From Chloroflexota bacterium (GTDB lineage: Bacteria; Chloroflexota; Anaerolineae; CG2-30-64-16), in assembly GCA_026389845.1 (NCBI GenBank), contig JAPLHB010000215.1:1-61596 (forward strand): a stretch of DNA of 61,596 nt, read 5' to 3'. This document shows positions 43,065-53,300 of this stretch, in pieces. The first letter of the stretch is position 1; each line of letters begins with the position of its first letter. The notes below the pieces were generated by a model. It was not told where the DNA came from and made no database searches. It saw nothing but the letters and a program-made list of their open reading frames with translations. Both the position numbers and the translations under genes were made by a program.

Positions 43065-43093
43065 ATTATACCACTATGTACGCCTATACAAGT
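43065..43093 (-). promoter_or_regulatory. Candidate promoter in front of the vapBC remnant
   Basis: Consensus TATAAT (43065-43070) lies 17 bases from ACTTGT (43088-43093) on the minus strand. Confidence 0.4.
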
Positions 43094-43543
43094 ATCAGCG
43101 TGTAGATGTTTTTCACTTCACAGGTAAGCTACCAATGGGCGCTCTCATGCTGCAAGCGGTGCGCGCTGCCAGCGCAGCGCGCGTTGTTGTCAGCGATATC
43201 GTCTGCCGCTGGACCGCTTTCTCGAGGCGCTCGATCTCGCCGAATATGCACCTGGGCGAATGAAAGTTCAGGTTGTACCCTCCGGCGTTCTCTGAAACCC
43301 GCGTCACGCACGCCACAAGTTTCGCCTCAGCCCGATTGTAGATGCTGATCCTGTTCGAACCATGAGCCGTAGCAGCATCCGGCAAGAATCCGACATCTGT
43401 TGTTCCTTTGCTTGCCAAGTTGTCAGTCGGCGTTCGCCACACGTTTTGAGGTGGATATGTGATGGACGGCAAAAAAACCGGACACGCCAAAGGCCGGAGT
43501 TAAGGTATCGGACCGGCCACGCGCAAACGTTACACCACCTGAT
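43094..43543. other. Gene-poor stretch within the decayed zone
   Basis: No gene is supported. A minus-strand frame of 125 codons (43113-43490) exists, with the unrecognised segment CVTRVSENAGGYNLNF, but no convincing ribosome site or homology. Probably remnant or non-coding DNA. Confidence 0.4.
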
Positions 43544-44048
43544 TCAAAGCTCAAGTCGTGCAAGAAATTCTGAAAGAACAGAAGCCCCCGAATCGGTTGA
43601 CCAGGTCAACCAATCGGAAAACATAGAGATCACTGGTGCAGAAGCTCGTAGGTGCTCAAGGGGGTACATCTCCTCTACCATTTCTTGTATTCGTTGAGCG
43701 TTCGGATGTAGGTAACGAACGCGTCGTGGTGCTGATATTGACGTGCCCCAGGATCGTCGCCAGCGTGGCGATGGCACCCTGATTCTTCTCCCGGAACTCC
43801 GTTGCGAAACTATAGCGCAGCAGGTGTGGCGTAGCCTTCATCTTGAGGCCGGCCCGGCGCGCGGCTTCGCTGACGAGCCGCTGTACATCGCACGAGTCGA
43901 AGATGCGCAGCGTACGGCTCAGGAGCAGCCGATCGTCGGCGGTCTGGGGATGTCGTTTGAGATGGGCTTGCAGAGCAGATCGGGCTTCAGCGAGCGTAAG
44001 TGCTTCGCTCACTCGCGTCCCCGTTCGCTCCATGGGTGGGACTTTCAT
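43544..44048 (-). pseudogene. Frameshifted tyrosine recombinase (XerC/D-like) C-terminal remnant
   Basis: One frame gives SCDVQRLVSEAARRAG, HLLRYSFAT (H-x-x-R box) and ILGHVNISTTTR. Near 43725 the reading must shift to continue YLHPNAQRIQEMVEEMYPLE, which holds the nucleophile Tyr. The N-terminal SAM-like domain and first catalytic Arg are absent. Related to, but distinct from, the remnant next to it. Confidence 0.75.
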
Positions 44049-44254
44049 GACTGAAAGCAGCGTGGTATCCGATGAGGCGAACCGAGGCAAGAAAGTCGGA
44101 TGAGGTTTGGAGAGGCAATGGAGATGATTGTGTCAGTGAATTAGGCAATTGGTGGTGGGATAGCATAAAATAGCGTCTCCAAGGGGCCAATGGACATGCG
44201 CTAGTATCAATGTTGGAGATTGATATAGACCTTACCCAAGCCTCCGTAACGGCC

Positions 44255-44618
44255 TCACAGGTTTTCTACCATCTCCTGCATCCGCTGTGCGCGGGGGTGG
44301 GTATAGCGCGCTGTCGTGCTGATATTGGCGTGGCCCAAGATGGCCGCCAGGGTGCGGATGTCGCCTGGACTCTGTTCCAGAAAACGCGTCGCAAAGGTGT
44401 GCCGCAGGATATGCGGCGTGACCTTTGTCTTGATGCCGGCGCGGCGCGCAGCTTCGACCACCAGGCGTTGGACATCACGGGCGTTCAGGGCGACAAAGGT
44501 GCGGCTTAGGAAGACCAGGTCCAGATTGCTTTGGGGGCGCACGTCCAGGTAGGCGCGCAACGCGCCGCGCGCTTCAGCAGACAGCGGAACCTCGCGTTCC
44601 TTGGAGGGCGTGACCTAC
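44255..44618 (-). pseudogene. Tyrosine recombinase C-terminal remnant, second copy
   Basis: The frame opens after a TAG near 44619 with SKEREVPLSAEARGALRAYL, then HILRHTFATRF, ILGHANISTTARYTHP, so the HxxR, GH and Tyr elements are intact, but the N-terminal half is gone and replaced by unrelated coding-like DNA. Not functional as an integrase. Confidence 0.75.
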
Positions 44619-44900
44619 TGAGAGGCTTCAGCGTCGCGGTGGATGACGACCCCGCGGCCATGCTTGCTACCACGCAGCGTTGGGGAGCCCGCGCCGAGGC
44701 GGACCTAGTGGCTGTTCTGGACGGCAGGCCGTGGCCGGTCGAGATGCAGCGCGAGGTTTCGCCGAGGACCCTCGACAAGTGGAGCAAGAGCCTGGAGCTC
44801 ACGGGAAAGTTGGCGCTGATCCTTTTCTCCGAGGCGGCGGCCAAGAAGCAGGCGCTGATCGTGCGGGACAACGCACATGAGAAAGGCATCACCCGCAAGG
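44619..44900 (+). pseudogene. Unrecognised coding fragment
   Basis: The plus-strand frame reads RGFSVAVDDDPAAMLATTQR and continues to HEKGITRKDT with strong GC bias at third codon positions, unlike the shadow frames. It has no own start, is joined to a recombinase remnant at one side and runs into the antisense of the CHAT gene at the other. I do not recognise the family. Confidence 0.4.
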
Positions 44901-44905
44901 ATACT

Positions 44906-46165
44906 CTAGCTTTTTTCCAATGCCATGATCGCCTGCAGCTTCTCGACGGCCACCGCGTACTCCTTTCTCTCGATAGCTACCTGTGCGTCTTTTGCGTAGG
45001 CCTCAATACGTGCCTGGCGCAACTGCTCTGCAAGCGGCTGGTCGATCTGAAAGATACGGCCATCAGGCGAACGCATGAATAACACCGGCGTGCCCCACTC
45101 CGTGGGATTCCTCTTCGTGAATATGCCGCGCCGCGCCTCCGTGAGGGACGCGTCAACCGGCAGACCTTCGGCAATGGATGCGAAGAAAGCCTTCGCAAAC
45201 AGCCTGGCGGCGTCGTCGGTGATCTTGTCTTGCATCGCAATAACCGCCGGAATTCCCTGTTGCACCAGGCTTTGCGCTACACCTGAGAACGGATCGGTCG
45301 AGCCAGCTCGCGCGCCATCGCATGAGTTGAGGATCACCAGGCGCAGAGTCGGATGGTTCAGAAGCACGGTCAGGTACTCCTTTCCCACAAAATCTCCTTC
45401 GCCGTTGGCGGTTTCCATAAGCAGCGCTGCGTCGTCCGTAGCGGCCTCGAATGCGCCGTGACCGATGAAGTGGAACACATGATAGGATTTCCTGCGCAGG
45501 AACTCCAGCAAGGCGTCGCTGGTGGCTGGCTGCAGCCGATCGACAGTCACCAACCCCTTCTGAGTAAGGTCCTGGAACGCCTCGCAGATCGTCGTCCACT
45601 CCTGTTCCACGGCCAGGCGAGAGAGGCCCGGGGTCTTGGGATCCGAGATCATGACAAGTGCGTTCAGAGGCGGCTTGACCAACAAGGCGGTAGGTGAAGT
45701 GTCCAATGCCACATAGCGCACGATCGGGGTCTGTGGCGATAGTGAGAGGTAGAGTTGCCGTCCGTGGTTGTAGAGGTATTCCCACGGCAGGCTGGCCAAC
45801 TCTGGGACCTCGTTCAAGCGTAGACGGATACGTAACCCCTTGTTGCTGCCCACTTGGCTTAGGCAGTTGTCGAAACTGGCCTGTATCCCATCGGTGAAGA
45901 TCGTTTCGTAGAGCCGACCACCGAAATTCTTCACCTTGTCTCGCCATTGGGCCTCTGCCTGCGGTCTTTCGGCCTGCGGCCTTCGGGCGTCGCGAAGGAG
46001 GCCCCCCGGCACATCCTGGAATGTGGCGATCTCCTCCGGTGTGAAAGGCAGATCAAAATCCAGTTTTGGCTCGCCCCCTCCCGGCGCATTGACCTCAGCC
46101 CGGTAGCCGCCTCCCGCGCGAGCTCGGAAGGTAAGATCGAAATTGAGGTAATCCATCCCTGCCAT
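44906..46165 (-). CDS. CHAT-domain (caspase-fold) peptidase
   Basis: 419 residues from the ATG at 46165 with AAGGAGG 5 bases upstream. The N-terminal beta region (5-160: LRIRLRLNEVPELASLPWEY) and the CHAT domain (about 165-390) follow the common Chloroflexota/cyanobacterial layout. Catalytic His236 is in FHFIGHGAF and Cys282 in LVILNSCDGARAG. The end, about 395-419, looks like a single TPR-type helix pair (KEYAVAVEKLQAIMALE). CHAT peptidases are separase/caspase relatives cleaving specific partners. Starts 11 bases after the upstream pseudo-caspase gene, so co-transcription is likely. No signal peptide or TM. Confidence 0.9.
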   Translation of the reverse strand: MAGMDYLNFDLTFRARAGGGYRAEVNAPGGGEPKLDFDLPFTPEEIATFQDVPGGLLRDARRPQAERPQAEAQWRDKVKNFGGRLYETIFTDGIQASFDNCLSQVGSNKGLRIRLRLNEVPELASLPWEYLYNHGRQLYLSLSPQTPIVRYVALDTSPTALLVKPPLNALVMISDPKTPGLSRLAVEQEWTTICEAFQDLTQKGLVTVDRLQPATSDALLEFLRRKSYHVFHFIGHGAFEAATDDAALLMETANGEGDFVGKEYLTVLLNHPTLRLVILNSCDGARAGSTDPFSGVAQSLVQQGIPAVIAMQDKITDDAARLFAKAFFASIAEGLPVDASLTEARRGIFTKRNPTEWGTPVLFMRSPDGRIFQIDQPLAEQLRQARIEAYAKDAQVAIERKEYAVAVEKLQAIMALEKS

Positions 46166-46175
46166 GGCTGCCTCC

Positions 46176-48110
46176 TTAGCCTCGTCGGCGGAGAAGGAAC
46201 GACCTTTCGACGGTCGTCCAATCCTGATCTGGGGGCAAATCGACTGGGCGGCGATCCCTCGTGCCATATCCGGTCAAACCCATATCCAAGAGCTGCCAGA
46301 GCCCCGTGCTATCGCCCAGGCTCCGGCTGGTACCCCGCATGCCGTCCTGCAGGATCAGGCTCCCGAAGTCTGTCTCGTACGCTGTGGCGAAGAGTTTCAA
46401 GGTTTCCAGCCACGAGCTTGGCTTTGTGTTGTTCGAATCTTCCACGAACGGGAAACCCTCGGGCAGGAACAACAACACTTCATCCCCGGTCCTGCTGCCC
46501 ACCTCGATCCTTTCACCAGGTTTCACAGGTGCACTCCCCCCTTCGGGTGGGTACACTAAGCCAATGCTTGTGGCTACTCCGAAGTCTAGCACGCTCACGT
46601 AGATTGGCGCTTTGTGGCGATTGACGATCTCGAATGCAAGTCTATCGCCCTCAGCGAAGCAGGGGACCCCCGTCTCCGGTTCGGGTTTGGCTGCTTCCCA
46701 AAGGCCGTCTGGCGTTAGGCGTTTGATGATTAAGTCCACCTTGCCTGCCAGGGGACTATTCATGTTTGGATTGCGCAGCCCCAGGATATTCCGGTAGCGC
46801 GCTAGTTTTTCCAGATTGTCGCGCAGATCCCAGAGATATTGGGCCTTTGACACCGGGTATGGCGGCATAACAAGCCTGCCGGCTTCGTCTACCACCGCCC
46901 AGGTCGGCTCCTTCAACATCCCCAATTGAGGTGCCGGATCGTCTTTCCCGGCACCATCTCTGGGCGGCATAACCCAGATGCGGACGGGGGCATGTTCATT
47001 GGGCTCAGCAATGCGGAGCAGTCTGGATTCGTGCAGTAGCTTGGTTAGTGTGTCCACGGGCCTCTCCAGGTGCGCCGGGTCACGAATCTCCACTGCCAGA
47101 CGCATGTCACCGTAATAGTGCAACTCCTCCCGTGCGAGCGTGCCCACCTTTACTGCATCGGCGCCTGCTTCAGAGAGGATTCTTGCTTCTGACTGGGTCG
47201 CGCCCACGGACGTGATTTCCACTACGCCGAGCTTGCGGGTTTTGTCAGTCACTCGCCGTGTTTGTGCCGGATAGATCACCCATTGCGATTCTGTGGTGAG
47301 CCCATGAACTGCGCCAGCGTTAAGTTGGATACGATCCCGCGTACGTTGGATGACGTTGACGAACCGCGCACCTTCGGTGGAGCCCGTACCGAACAGTGGA
47401 CGATCGGCATCTCCTTCCAACTGCGGATGTTGTAGATACAGCTTCATCACCTGTGCGCTGGTGCGGCGAAAAACGTCATTGTAGGTGGCGTTCGGGCCGG
47501 CTCCGATCAGCGCCTGGCCAAGTGCATAGGTGAATGCCCCATGAGTGACCCCTTCAATAAGGGTCACGTAGGCGACTTGGTTGGTTTGACAAGCCCCCAA
47601 GTAGAGATATCGGGGTTTTTGCTGGCGCCGTGCGTCAGCCACAGGGCCGATCTGACCGGAGTGACTTGCATCGATGATCACGACCGCGTTGGGTGTCACT
47701 GAGCTCAGCCTGGTCAACCACTGATACATTTCAGTATGCTCAATGCCGGTAGTGAGCATATCTTTCCCGTCATAGTCGTATGTTGCAAGTATCCTGTCGA
47801 GATCATCCAGTGTCTCTGACTTATGCGGGCTCCCCGTGGCTATCTCACCGCTATAGTAGAAGACGGCTATATCGTCCGGCCCTACCTGGCCCAGCAACCA
47901 GTCGCAACCCGCCAGGATGCCGGCCCGGGTGGCCTCGCTGTCCAGGAGGATCTTGACGTTGCTCCCCGGGAAGGCGAAACGATTCTGCAAGATTTCTGCC
48001 ATCAATCTCACATCATTGTCTGACCCTTGCAGTTTAAATGGTATCTTGGGTAACTCAGTGATGCCGACCAACACAGCCCACTTGTTTGGGGTCGAGGCGA
48101 TTTCGGCCAT
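46176..48110 (-). CDS. Pseudo-caspase: caspase-fold protein lacking both catalytic residues
   Basis: 644 residues with the same architecture as the genes at 48255 and 57167: caspase p20-like domain (about 8-240), middle domain, DUF4384-like domain (about 490-560: FAEGDRLAFEIVNRHKAPIY) and a C-terminal tail WTTVERSFLLRR. Aligned to the 48255 product, the catalytic His89 of YSGHG is Glu89 (YSGEI) and Cys149 of DCCHSG is Ser149 (DASHSG). The acidic DREGDEPDG loop is also lost. The frame is otherwise intact, so it is probably a non-catalytic partner, decoy or regulator. AGGAG precedes the ATG. Confidence 0.88.
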   Translation of the reverse strand: MAEIASTPNKWAVLVGITELPKIPFKLQGSDNDVRLMAEILQNRFAFPGSNVKILLDSEATRAGILAGCDWLLGQVGPDDIAVFYYSGEIATGSPHKSETLDDLDRILATYDYDGKDMLTTGIEHTEMYQWLTRLSSVTPNAVVIIDASHSGQIGPVADARRQQKPRYLYLGACQTNQVAYVTLIEGVTHGAFTYALGQALIGAGPNATYNDVFRRTSAQVMKLYLQHPQLEGDADRPLFGTGSTEGARFVNVIQRTRDRIQLNAGAVHGLTTESQWVIYPAQTRRVTDKTRKLGVVEITSVGATQSEARILSEAGADAVKVGTLAREELHYYGDMRLAVEIRDPAHLERPVDTLTKLLHESRLLRIAEPNEHAPVRIWVMPPRDGAGKDDPAPQLGMLKEPTWAVVDEAGRLVMPPYPVSKAQYLWDLRDNLEKLARYRNILGLRNPNMNSPLAGKVDLIIKRLTPDGLWEAAKPEPETGVPCFAEGDRLAFEIVNRHKAPIYVSVLDFGVATSIGLVYPPEGGSAPVKPGERIEVGSRTGDEVLLFLPEGFPFVEDSNNTKPSSWLETLKLFATAYETDFGSLILQDGMRGTSRSLGDSTGLWQLLDMGLTGYGTRDRRPVDLPPDQDWTTVERSFLLRRRG

Positions 48111-48135
48111 AGTTGCGCTCCTGGAGACGTAAGAT

Positions 48136-48183
48136 GCACACCTATTCCCGTTCGGTCGTTACCGGAACGAGAATAGGCGTGCT
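48136..48183 (-). other. Long stem-loop between active and pseudo-caspase genes
   Basis: Arms of about 20 bases (GCAC-CCTATTC-CGTTC-GG) pair with two or three mismatches around a short loop, in the 144-base gap. No T-run follows on the minus strand, so partial termination, processing or attenuation is more likely than full termination. Confidence 0.55.
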
Positions 48184-48254
48184 GTTCCGGCATCCACTGC
48201 GATACTGCCGGGTTCCTTGCGTTTGTTTAACCGTCGTTTTCTCCCCATATTGTA

Positions 48255-50318
48255 CTACGACTTGCGTCGCAGGATAAACGACCGCTCCACGGTTGTCCAT
48301 TCCTCGTCCGGCGGGAGCTGGTTGCGCCGCGCGTCGCGAGTACCGTAGCCGGTCAGGGCCATGTCGAGCAGTTGGTTCAGCGGCGAGACGACCGTCTTGG
48401 TGCTTTCTCGCGTGATTCCACGGTAACTCTCCTGGGAGAGCAGGCTCAGATCGATCGGTTGGGTTGCCGCAATCAATTTGAATGTCTCGGTCCCGCCGGC
48501 TGTCGACGCGTCTGTTGGATCAGGCACGTAGGGGAAGTTGTCCGGCAGGTAAAGCTCGATCTCGTCGCCCTCGCGTAGGCCGGTCTCGATGGAGTTTCCC
48601 GGCAACAACGGCTCGTTGGCTCCTGAGGGTGGGTAGAGCTGGCTGATGCCGCCGCTCAGGCCGAAGTCCAGCAGGCTGACATAGAAGGGCGTCTTGTAGC
48701 GGTTCGCGATCCGGCATGCAATGCGATCCCCTTCCTGGAAGATGACCTGCCCACTGGCCGTATCGGGCTCGGCGACTGCCCAGCTACCGTCGGTCTGCTG
48801 CCGTTTGAGAGTGAACTCAACCATCCCTTTGAGCGGGCTGCCATTGTTCGGGTTGCGCAGCGCCAGCGCCTGCCGATAGCGGACAGCCTTCTCCAGGTTG
48901 TCGCGCAGATCGAGGGCTGCATTTGCCTCGCTCACGGCGTGTACCGGCATCATCAGTTTGCCGTCGCTGCCCACGACGGCCCAGGTGGCCTGATTCACGA
49001 CGCCCAACTGCGGCGCCGGGTCATCCTTTTTTGCGCTCTCCCGGGGTGGTACAAGGTAAACGCGCGCATCGGCTGGCTGATTCAGATCTGCCAGGCGCAG
49101 CAGGCCAGATTCCTTGAACAGCTTCTCAAGCCTATCAACTGCGGTCTCGTAACCTGGCGGCGCGCTAATCTGCACTGCCAGGCGCATCTCGCCATAGAAA
49201 TGGGCGTACTCCACCGCCCGGCCACCCACATCTACGGCGCCGATCTCGACTTCGTTGACCAGTTTCGCGTCGGACGTGGTGGCGCGCACGGTTGTGATCT
49301 CCACCGACCCCAGCCGTCGCGCTTTTTCGGTGATCCGCTTGGTGCCACGCGCGAAGATCTCCCACTGCGACCCGGCCGTCAGGCCGTGGGCCGCGCCTCC
49401 GCCAAGCGTGATCTGCTTTTCCGTGCGCCCCGTCACCTGCACGAACCGCATCGGTTTGGCGTCGGTGACGCCGAATATGGAGCGATCGCGAGCACCCTCC
49501 ATCTGAGGGTGCTGCCGCGGGTGGGCCGCAGTTAGCCGTGGGCTGGCGAGCTCGAACACGTCGCGGTAGGTGGCACTGGCCTCTGCCTTGAGCAGCTCCT
49601 GACTCAGAAAGTAAGTCAAAGCACCGTGTTGGACGGTTTGACCATTTTGGTGAACCGTGTGTTCATAGGAACTCTCATCATCCTGGCACCCCGCAAGCAG
49701 GACATAGCGGTCTCCAAGGGGCAGCCAGCCGCTGGGGCCGATGTCGCGACGTCTCGCGCGCGCGGCCTGGAAGTCCACCGGTGACGGTGGCAACTCGGCG
49801 ATGGGGCGGGTGTCCGGCTCCAACCAGCGCGACTTGTCGCCGAAAGCGTCACGGGTGATGGTGCCGGAGTGGCAACAGTCGAAGATCAGGGTCACATAGG
49901 GCGTGGCTTCAGTCACGCGCACCAACCACGCGTGTATCTCGTCATCAGTGATGTCGCGGTTGGGGTAAGGGGCGCGGCCGCTGTCGTAGGGCACGATGGT
50001 CTCATCCAGGCCATCTGGCTCGTCCCCTTCGCGGTCGGTCATCTGCGACCCGTGGCCGCTATACTGGACCACCACGATATCGTCAATACCGACGCGGCTG
50101 GTGAAGGCATCCAGGGCCGTCAGGATGCCTTCGCGATGGGCCTCTTCATCCCTCATGACGGTGATGTTGCCGGACGGGAAGCCAAAATGGCTTTGCAGGA
50201 GCCCGGCCATCACTTCCACGTCGTTAACACAGCCGTCAAGCTGCTTATCTGGAGGTAGTTTGGGGTACTTGTTGACGCCGATCAGCAAGGCCCACTTGTT
50301 GCGATTTGTGTCGTCCAT
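48255..50318 (-). CDS. Caspase-like peptidase (C14/metacaspase type) with DUF4384-like C-terminus
   Basis: 687 residues. p20-type domain 7-290 with catalytic His89 (YSGHGSQM), Cys149 (DCCHSG) and the acidic DREGDEPDGLDETI loop that in metacaspases supports Ca2+ dependence and Arg/Lys preference. Middle domain about 300-500, DUF4384-like region about 535-610 (FQEGDRIACRIANRYKTPFY), tail WTTVERSFILRR. No signal peptide or TM, so cytoplasmic. GGAG is 8 bases before the ATG. It precedes the catalytically dead paralogue on the same strand. Confidence 0.9.
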   Translation of the reverse strand: MDDTNRNKWALLIGVNKYPKLPPDKQLDGCVNDVEVMAGLLQSHFGFPSGNITVMRDEEAHREGILTALDAFTSRVGIDDIVVVQYSGHGSQMTDREGDEPDGLDETIVPYDSGRAPYPNRDITDDEIHAWLVRVTEATPYVTLIFDCCHSGTITRDAFGDKSRWLEPDTRPIAELPPSPVDFQAARARRRDIGPSGWLPLGDRYVLLAGCQDDESSYEHTVHQNGQTVQHGALTYFLSQELLKAEASATYRDVFELASPRLTAAHPRQHPQMEGARDRSIFGVTDAKPMRFVQVTGRTEKQITLGGGAAHGLTAGSQWEIFARGTKRITEKARRLGSVEITTVRATTSDAKLVNEVEIGAVDVGGRAVEYAHFYGEMRLAVQISAPPGYETAVDRLEKLFKESGLLRLADLNQPADARVYLVPPRESAKKDDPAPQLGVVNQATWAVVGSDGKLMMPVHAVSEANAALDLRDNLEKAVRYRQALALRNPNNGSPLKGMVEFTLKRQQTDGSWAVAEPDTASGQVIFQEGDRIACRIANRYKTPFYVSLLDFGLSGGISQLYPPSGANEPLLPGNSIETGLREGDEIELYLPDNFPYVPDPTDASTAGGTETFKLIAATQPIDLSLLSQESYRGITRESTKTVVSPLNQLLDMALTGYGTRDARRNQLPPDEEWTTVERSFILRRKS

Positions 50319-50381
50319 AGTTCCATCTCCTTTTCCTTTGGGGTGCGAACCAAGATTGTCGCTGGGACTACACCACTTGGG

Positions 50382-53300
50382 TTACGGCTTCGTATCACTC
50401 TGTTCGGTTCCCGTGCCCAGGTAGCCCACCAGCCCCGGATCACTCATTGTGGTTTCCATGTCCGGGTAGGGCGCCGGCCCGCCCGTACCCGTTCCGGTTC
50501 CTGTGCTCGGGTAGGGCGCCGGCCCGCCCGATCCCGTTCCGATCCTGAGGCCCGAGTTCAGGAACTGCTGCACTTCGTCACGTCTGCCGAGCGGCGCGCC
50601 GCTCTCCAGGTAGGTCTTCAGCGCCTCCTGCGCGTCGCGCAGGGCTTCGTTTTCCCGCGCTACCCTGGCCCGGATCGCCTGTCCGAAGTAGTAGTGAATA
50701 CGCGGGTTGTCTGGCTCGCCCAGTTTTGCCTGTTTCAGATCTGAAACCGCTTGGTCCAGATTATCGTTGGCCTCGTAATGCACCCGCCCGCGATGGTAGT
50801 ATGCCTCCGGGCAGTATTGGTCGGGGCTTTGATCGATGGCCTTCTCCAGCTCTCTCAAGCTGTGTTTGAAGTCACCGATCGCCGCGTAGGCAACGCCCAT
50901 GTCAAGGTGACTCGCGGGGTCAATCCCATCCTGCCGCTGGATAGTTTCCTTCAGAGCGGAAATGGTTTCCTGGATCGGCCGCTGGATGATGCGTTGACGG
51001 ATCAGAGCGCGAATTCGCTCTTCCAGGACGGCATTGCTGAAGATCCGCTCATCGAGATCGAGTTGATCGCCGACGAAATAGGGCTGCAGCCACTCCAGCT
51101 TTGATTGCAGTGACCGGGCCAGGGCGCTGTAGGTGAGTCCCTCCTTCAGTTCTTTGTCCTGGAGACATGTCACCAGCGCGTGCGTGAGCGCGCCATGCAC
51201 TCGGCGCTTGCGGCTCTTATCTAGCGCCGGAAACTCTGACTCTACCACAGCGTCCGTCCCATCAGGCCGGCCGGCTCCGAACGTCGCCTGGATGGAAACC
51301 TGGTAGATGCTCATGCGGCCCAGAGCGAGGGGCTGCAGAGACTGGCCGATACGTGTGTGCGCCTCGATCCATTCTGGGGACTTCCACTGTGGTGCCGCGA
51401 TCAGCCCAGGTTCAGGTTCGTCAGCGCGTCGCTCCCCTAGACCCCGGGCGAGGCCCAGAGCTGCCGATTCAAAATAACGGCTGCCCCATGGGGCGCCCCA
51501 CGGCAGTTTAGCGCCCCGCGTCCAGCCCGCGTCGAGGATCGTGACCAAGTTGGAGGAAGACCCTGCGACGATTTGGGCGAGGGCCTGCAGGTCCAGTGGC
51601 GCGGCCCTTCCCTCTTCGTCCACGCCCATGATAACGGGGGCATAGTCGCGACTCAAGGACCCGGCGCCCGCGAAGTAGAACAAGGCCGGCGCCTCTCGGG
51701 CCTGGCTGGCCAGATCGGTAAAAGCCGCAGTGATCGCGCGGACGGTCGCCTCCTTGTTTATCAGCAACTTCACGTCCGTTTCGGCAAAGCCGCACTGCTC
51801 GACGAGAGCGCGCTTGAGCGCAGTAGCATCGTTCACTGCACCAGCTAGAGATACGTCCCCCCGGTAGAGTTCGGCAAGCGGCACTTTGGGGTGCTTGTAG
51901 AGGTCAATGCCCACCAACACGGCGTATCGGTGGTCTTTCTGAAGTCGATCCAGCAGTTGGAGCGGTTCCGCCAGGTCTCCTTGGGCATCGGGCACTGCCT
52001 CCAGGTACTGAAGGAGGATCTGCTGTGCGTCGGCGTAGCGTTGCAGGCCCAGTTGGGCAATCCCGACTTGCAGGCAAGCCTCCGCATACGGCGTCGCACA
52101 TTGCTTACGGGCGGTCTGCAGGGCCTCCAACGCCATGGCACAGGCTTTTTTCTCCAGGAAGGCACATCCGAACCGGTAATGAAGCTCAGGGAAGGGAAGG
52201 TCGCCGAGGTCATGTCGAAGAACCGTGTAACGGTCTCGCAGTTCCTGCCAGGAGAAGGCTGCGAAGTTCTGACACTGGCTGAAGTCGAACGGCACCAGGC
52301 TGTCTGTCTCTGCTTCGCCACCGAAAAGCGGCCGATCGGTACGGCCAAAGAACTGCGGCCTTTGTTGAGGATTGATCTGCTGAACTGCCTTGGCGACGGC
52401 ATCGGCAAGCTGCGCTTGTGTGCTCTCCGCGGGCGTTTTCTCAAGCTGGGTGGCCAGGGCGTAAGTGTAAAGACCGTACGGCACCTGCTTCCTGCCTACG
52501 GTCGCGACGTGTTCGTAGGCGGTCGTGTCGGGCGATGCAGCCAGGAACAGCGTGTAGTTCGCCTCCTTGCGCACCAACTCGACGAAGCGTTCCGTGGAGT
52601 GCGTGTCGAGGATGACCGTCTTGCGCCGCGCAGGGATGGCGTTCAGTAGTTCGTGTAGGTTCTCAGCGCTGATGGAGTTGTTGATGAGGCTCGTTGAATC
52701 GAGACCTACCTCGTGAGGCATCAGGTACTCTGGCGATCGGCCTTGCATGGAGTGGCCAGTGTAATAGACTACTACGGTGTCGTTTGGCTGCGCTTTTGAC
52801 TTCAACTCCTCCAGCGCAGCCAAGATCCCCTGCCGGGTCGCGTTGGTGTCCAGCAACTCCCGAATGTTCTCTTCGGCGAACCCAAACCGCTCAACCAAAA
52901 TGCCGCGTATCAGGCGGCGATCATTCGGCGGGCCCTTCAGATTCAAACTCGGATCCGCGTACTGTCCAATGCCGATCAGCAAAGCTCGCTTGATGCCGGT
53001 AGCCGGGCACGCCATTTCCGCGCTGAGTTTTTGCAGCCAGGGAGTCCGGGTATCACCAGGATGGCTTTCTGCGAAAGCCTTCAGAGCCGCGGCCGCCGGT
53101 TCGCGCTCGTCCTGTTTGGCGTGCGCCAGACCCAGGTAAAGGGATGCCTCACTCTGACCGGCGTCGAGGCGTCCGGCGGTCTCCAGGTCGCCCACCGCCT
53201 CACGATATTGCCCCAGCGCATAACGTGCCTGACCACGGCCCAGGTAGGCATCGAGGAGCGGTTCCGGGGAGAGCCGGAGGGCCTCATCGAAGTGGCGCAT

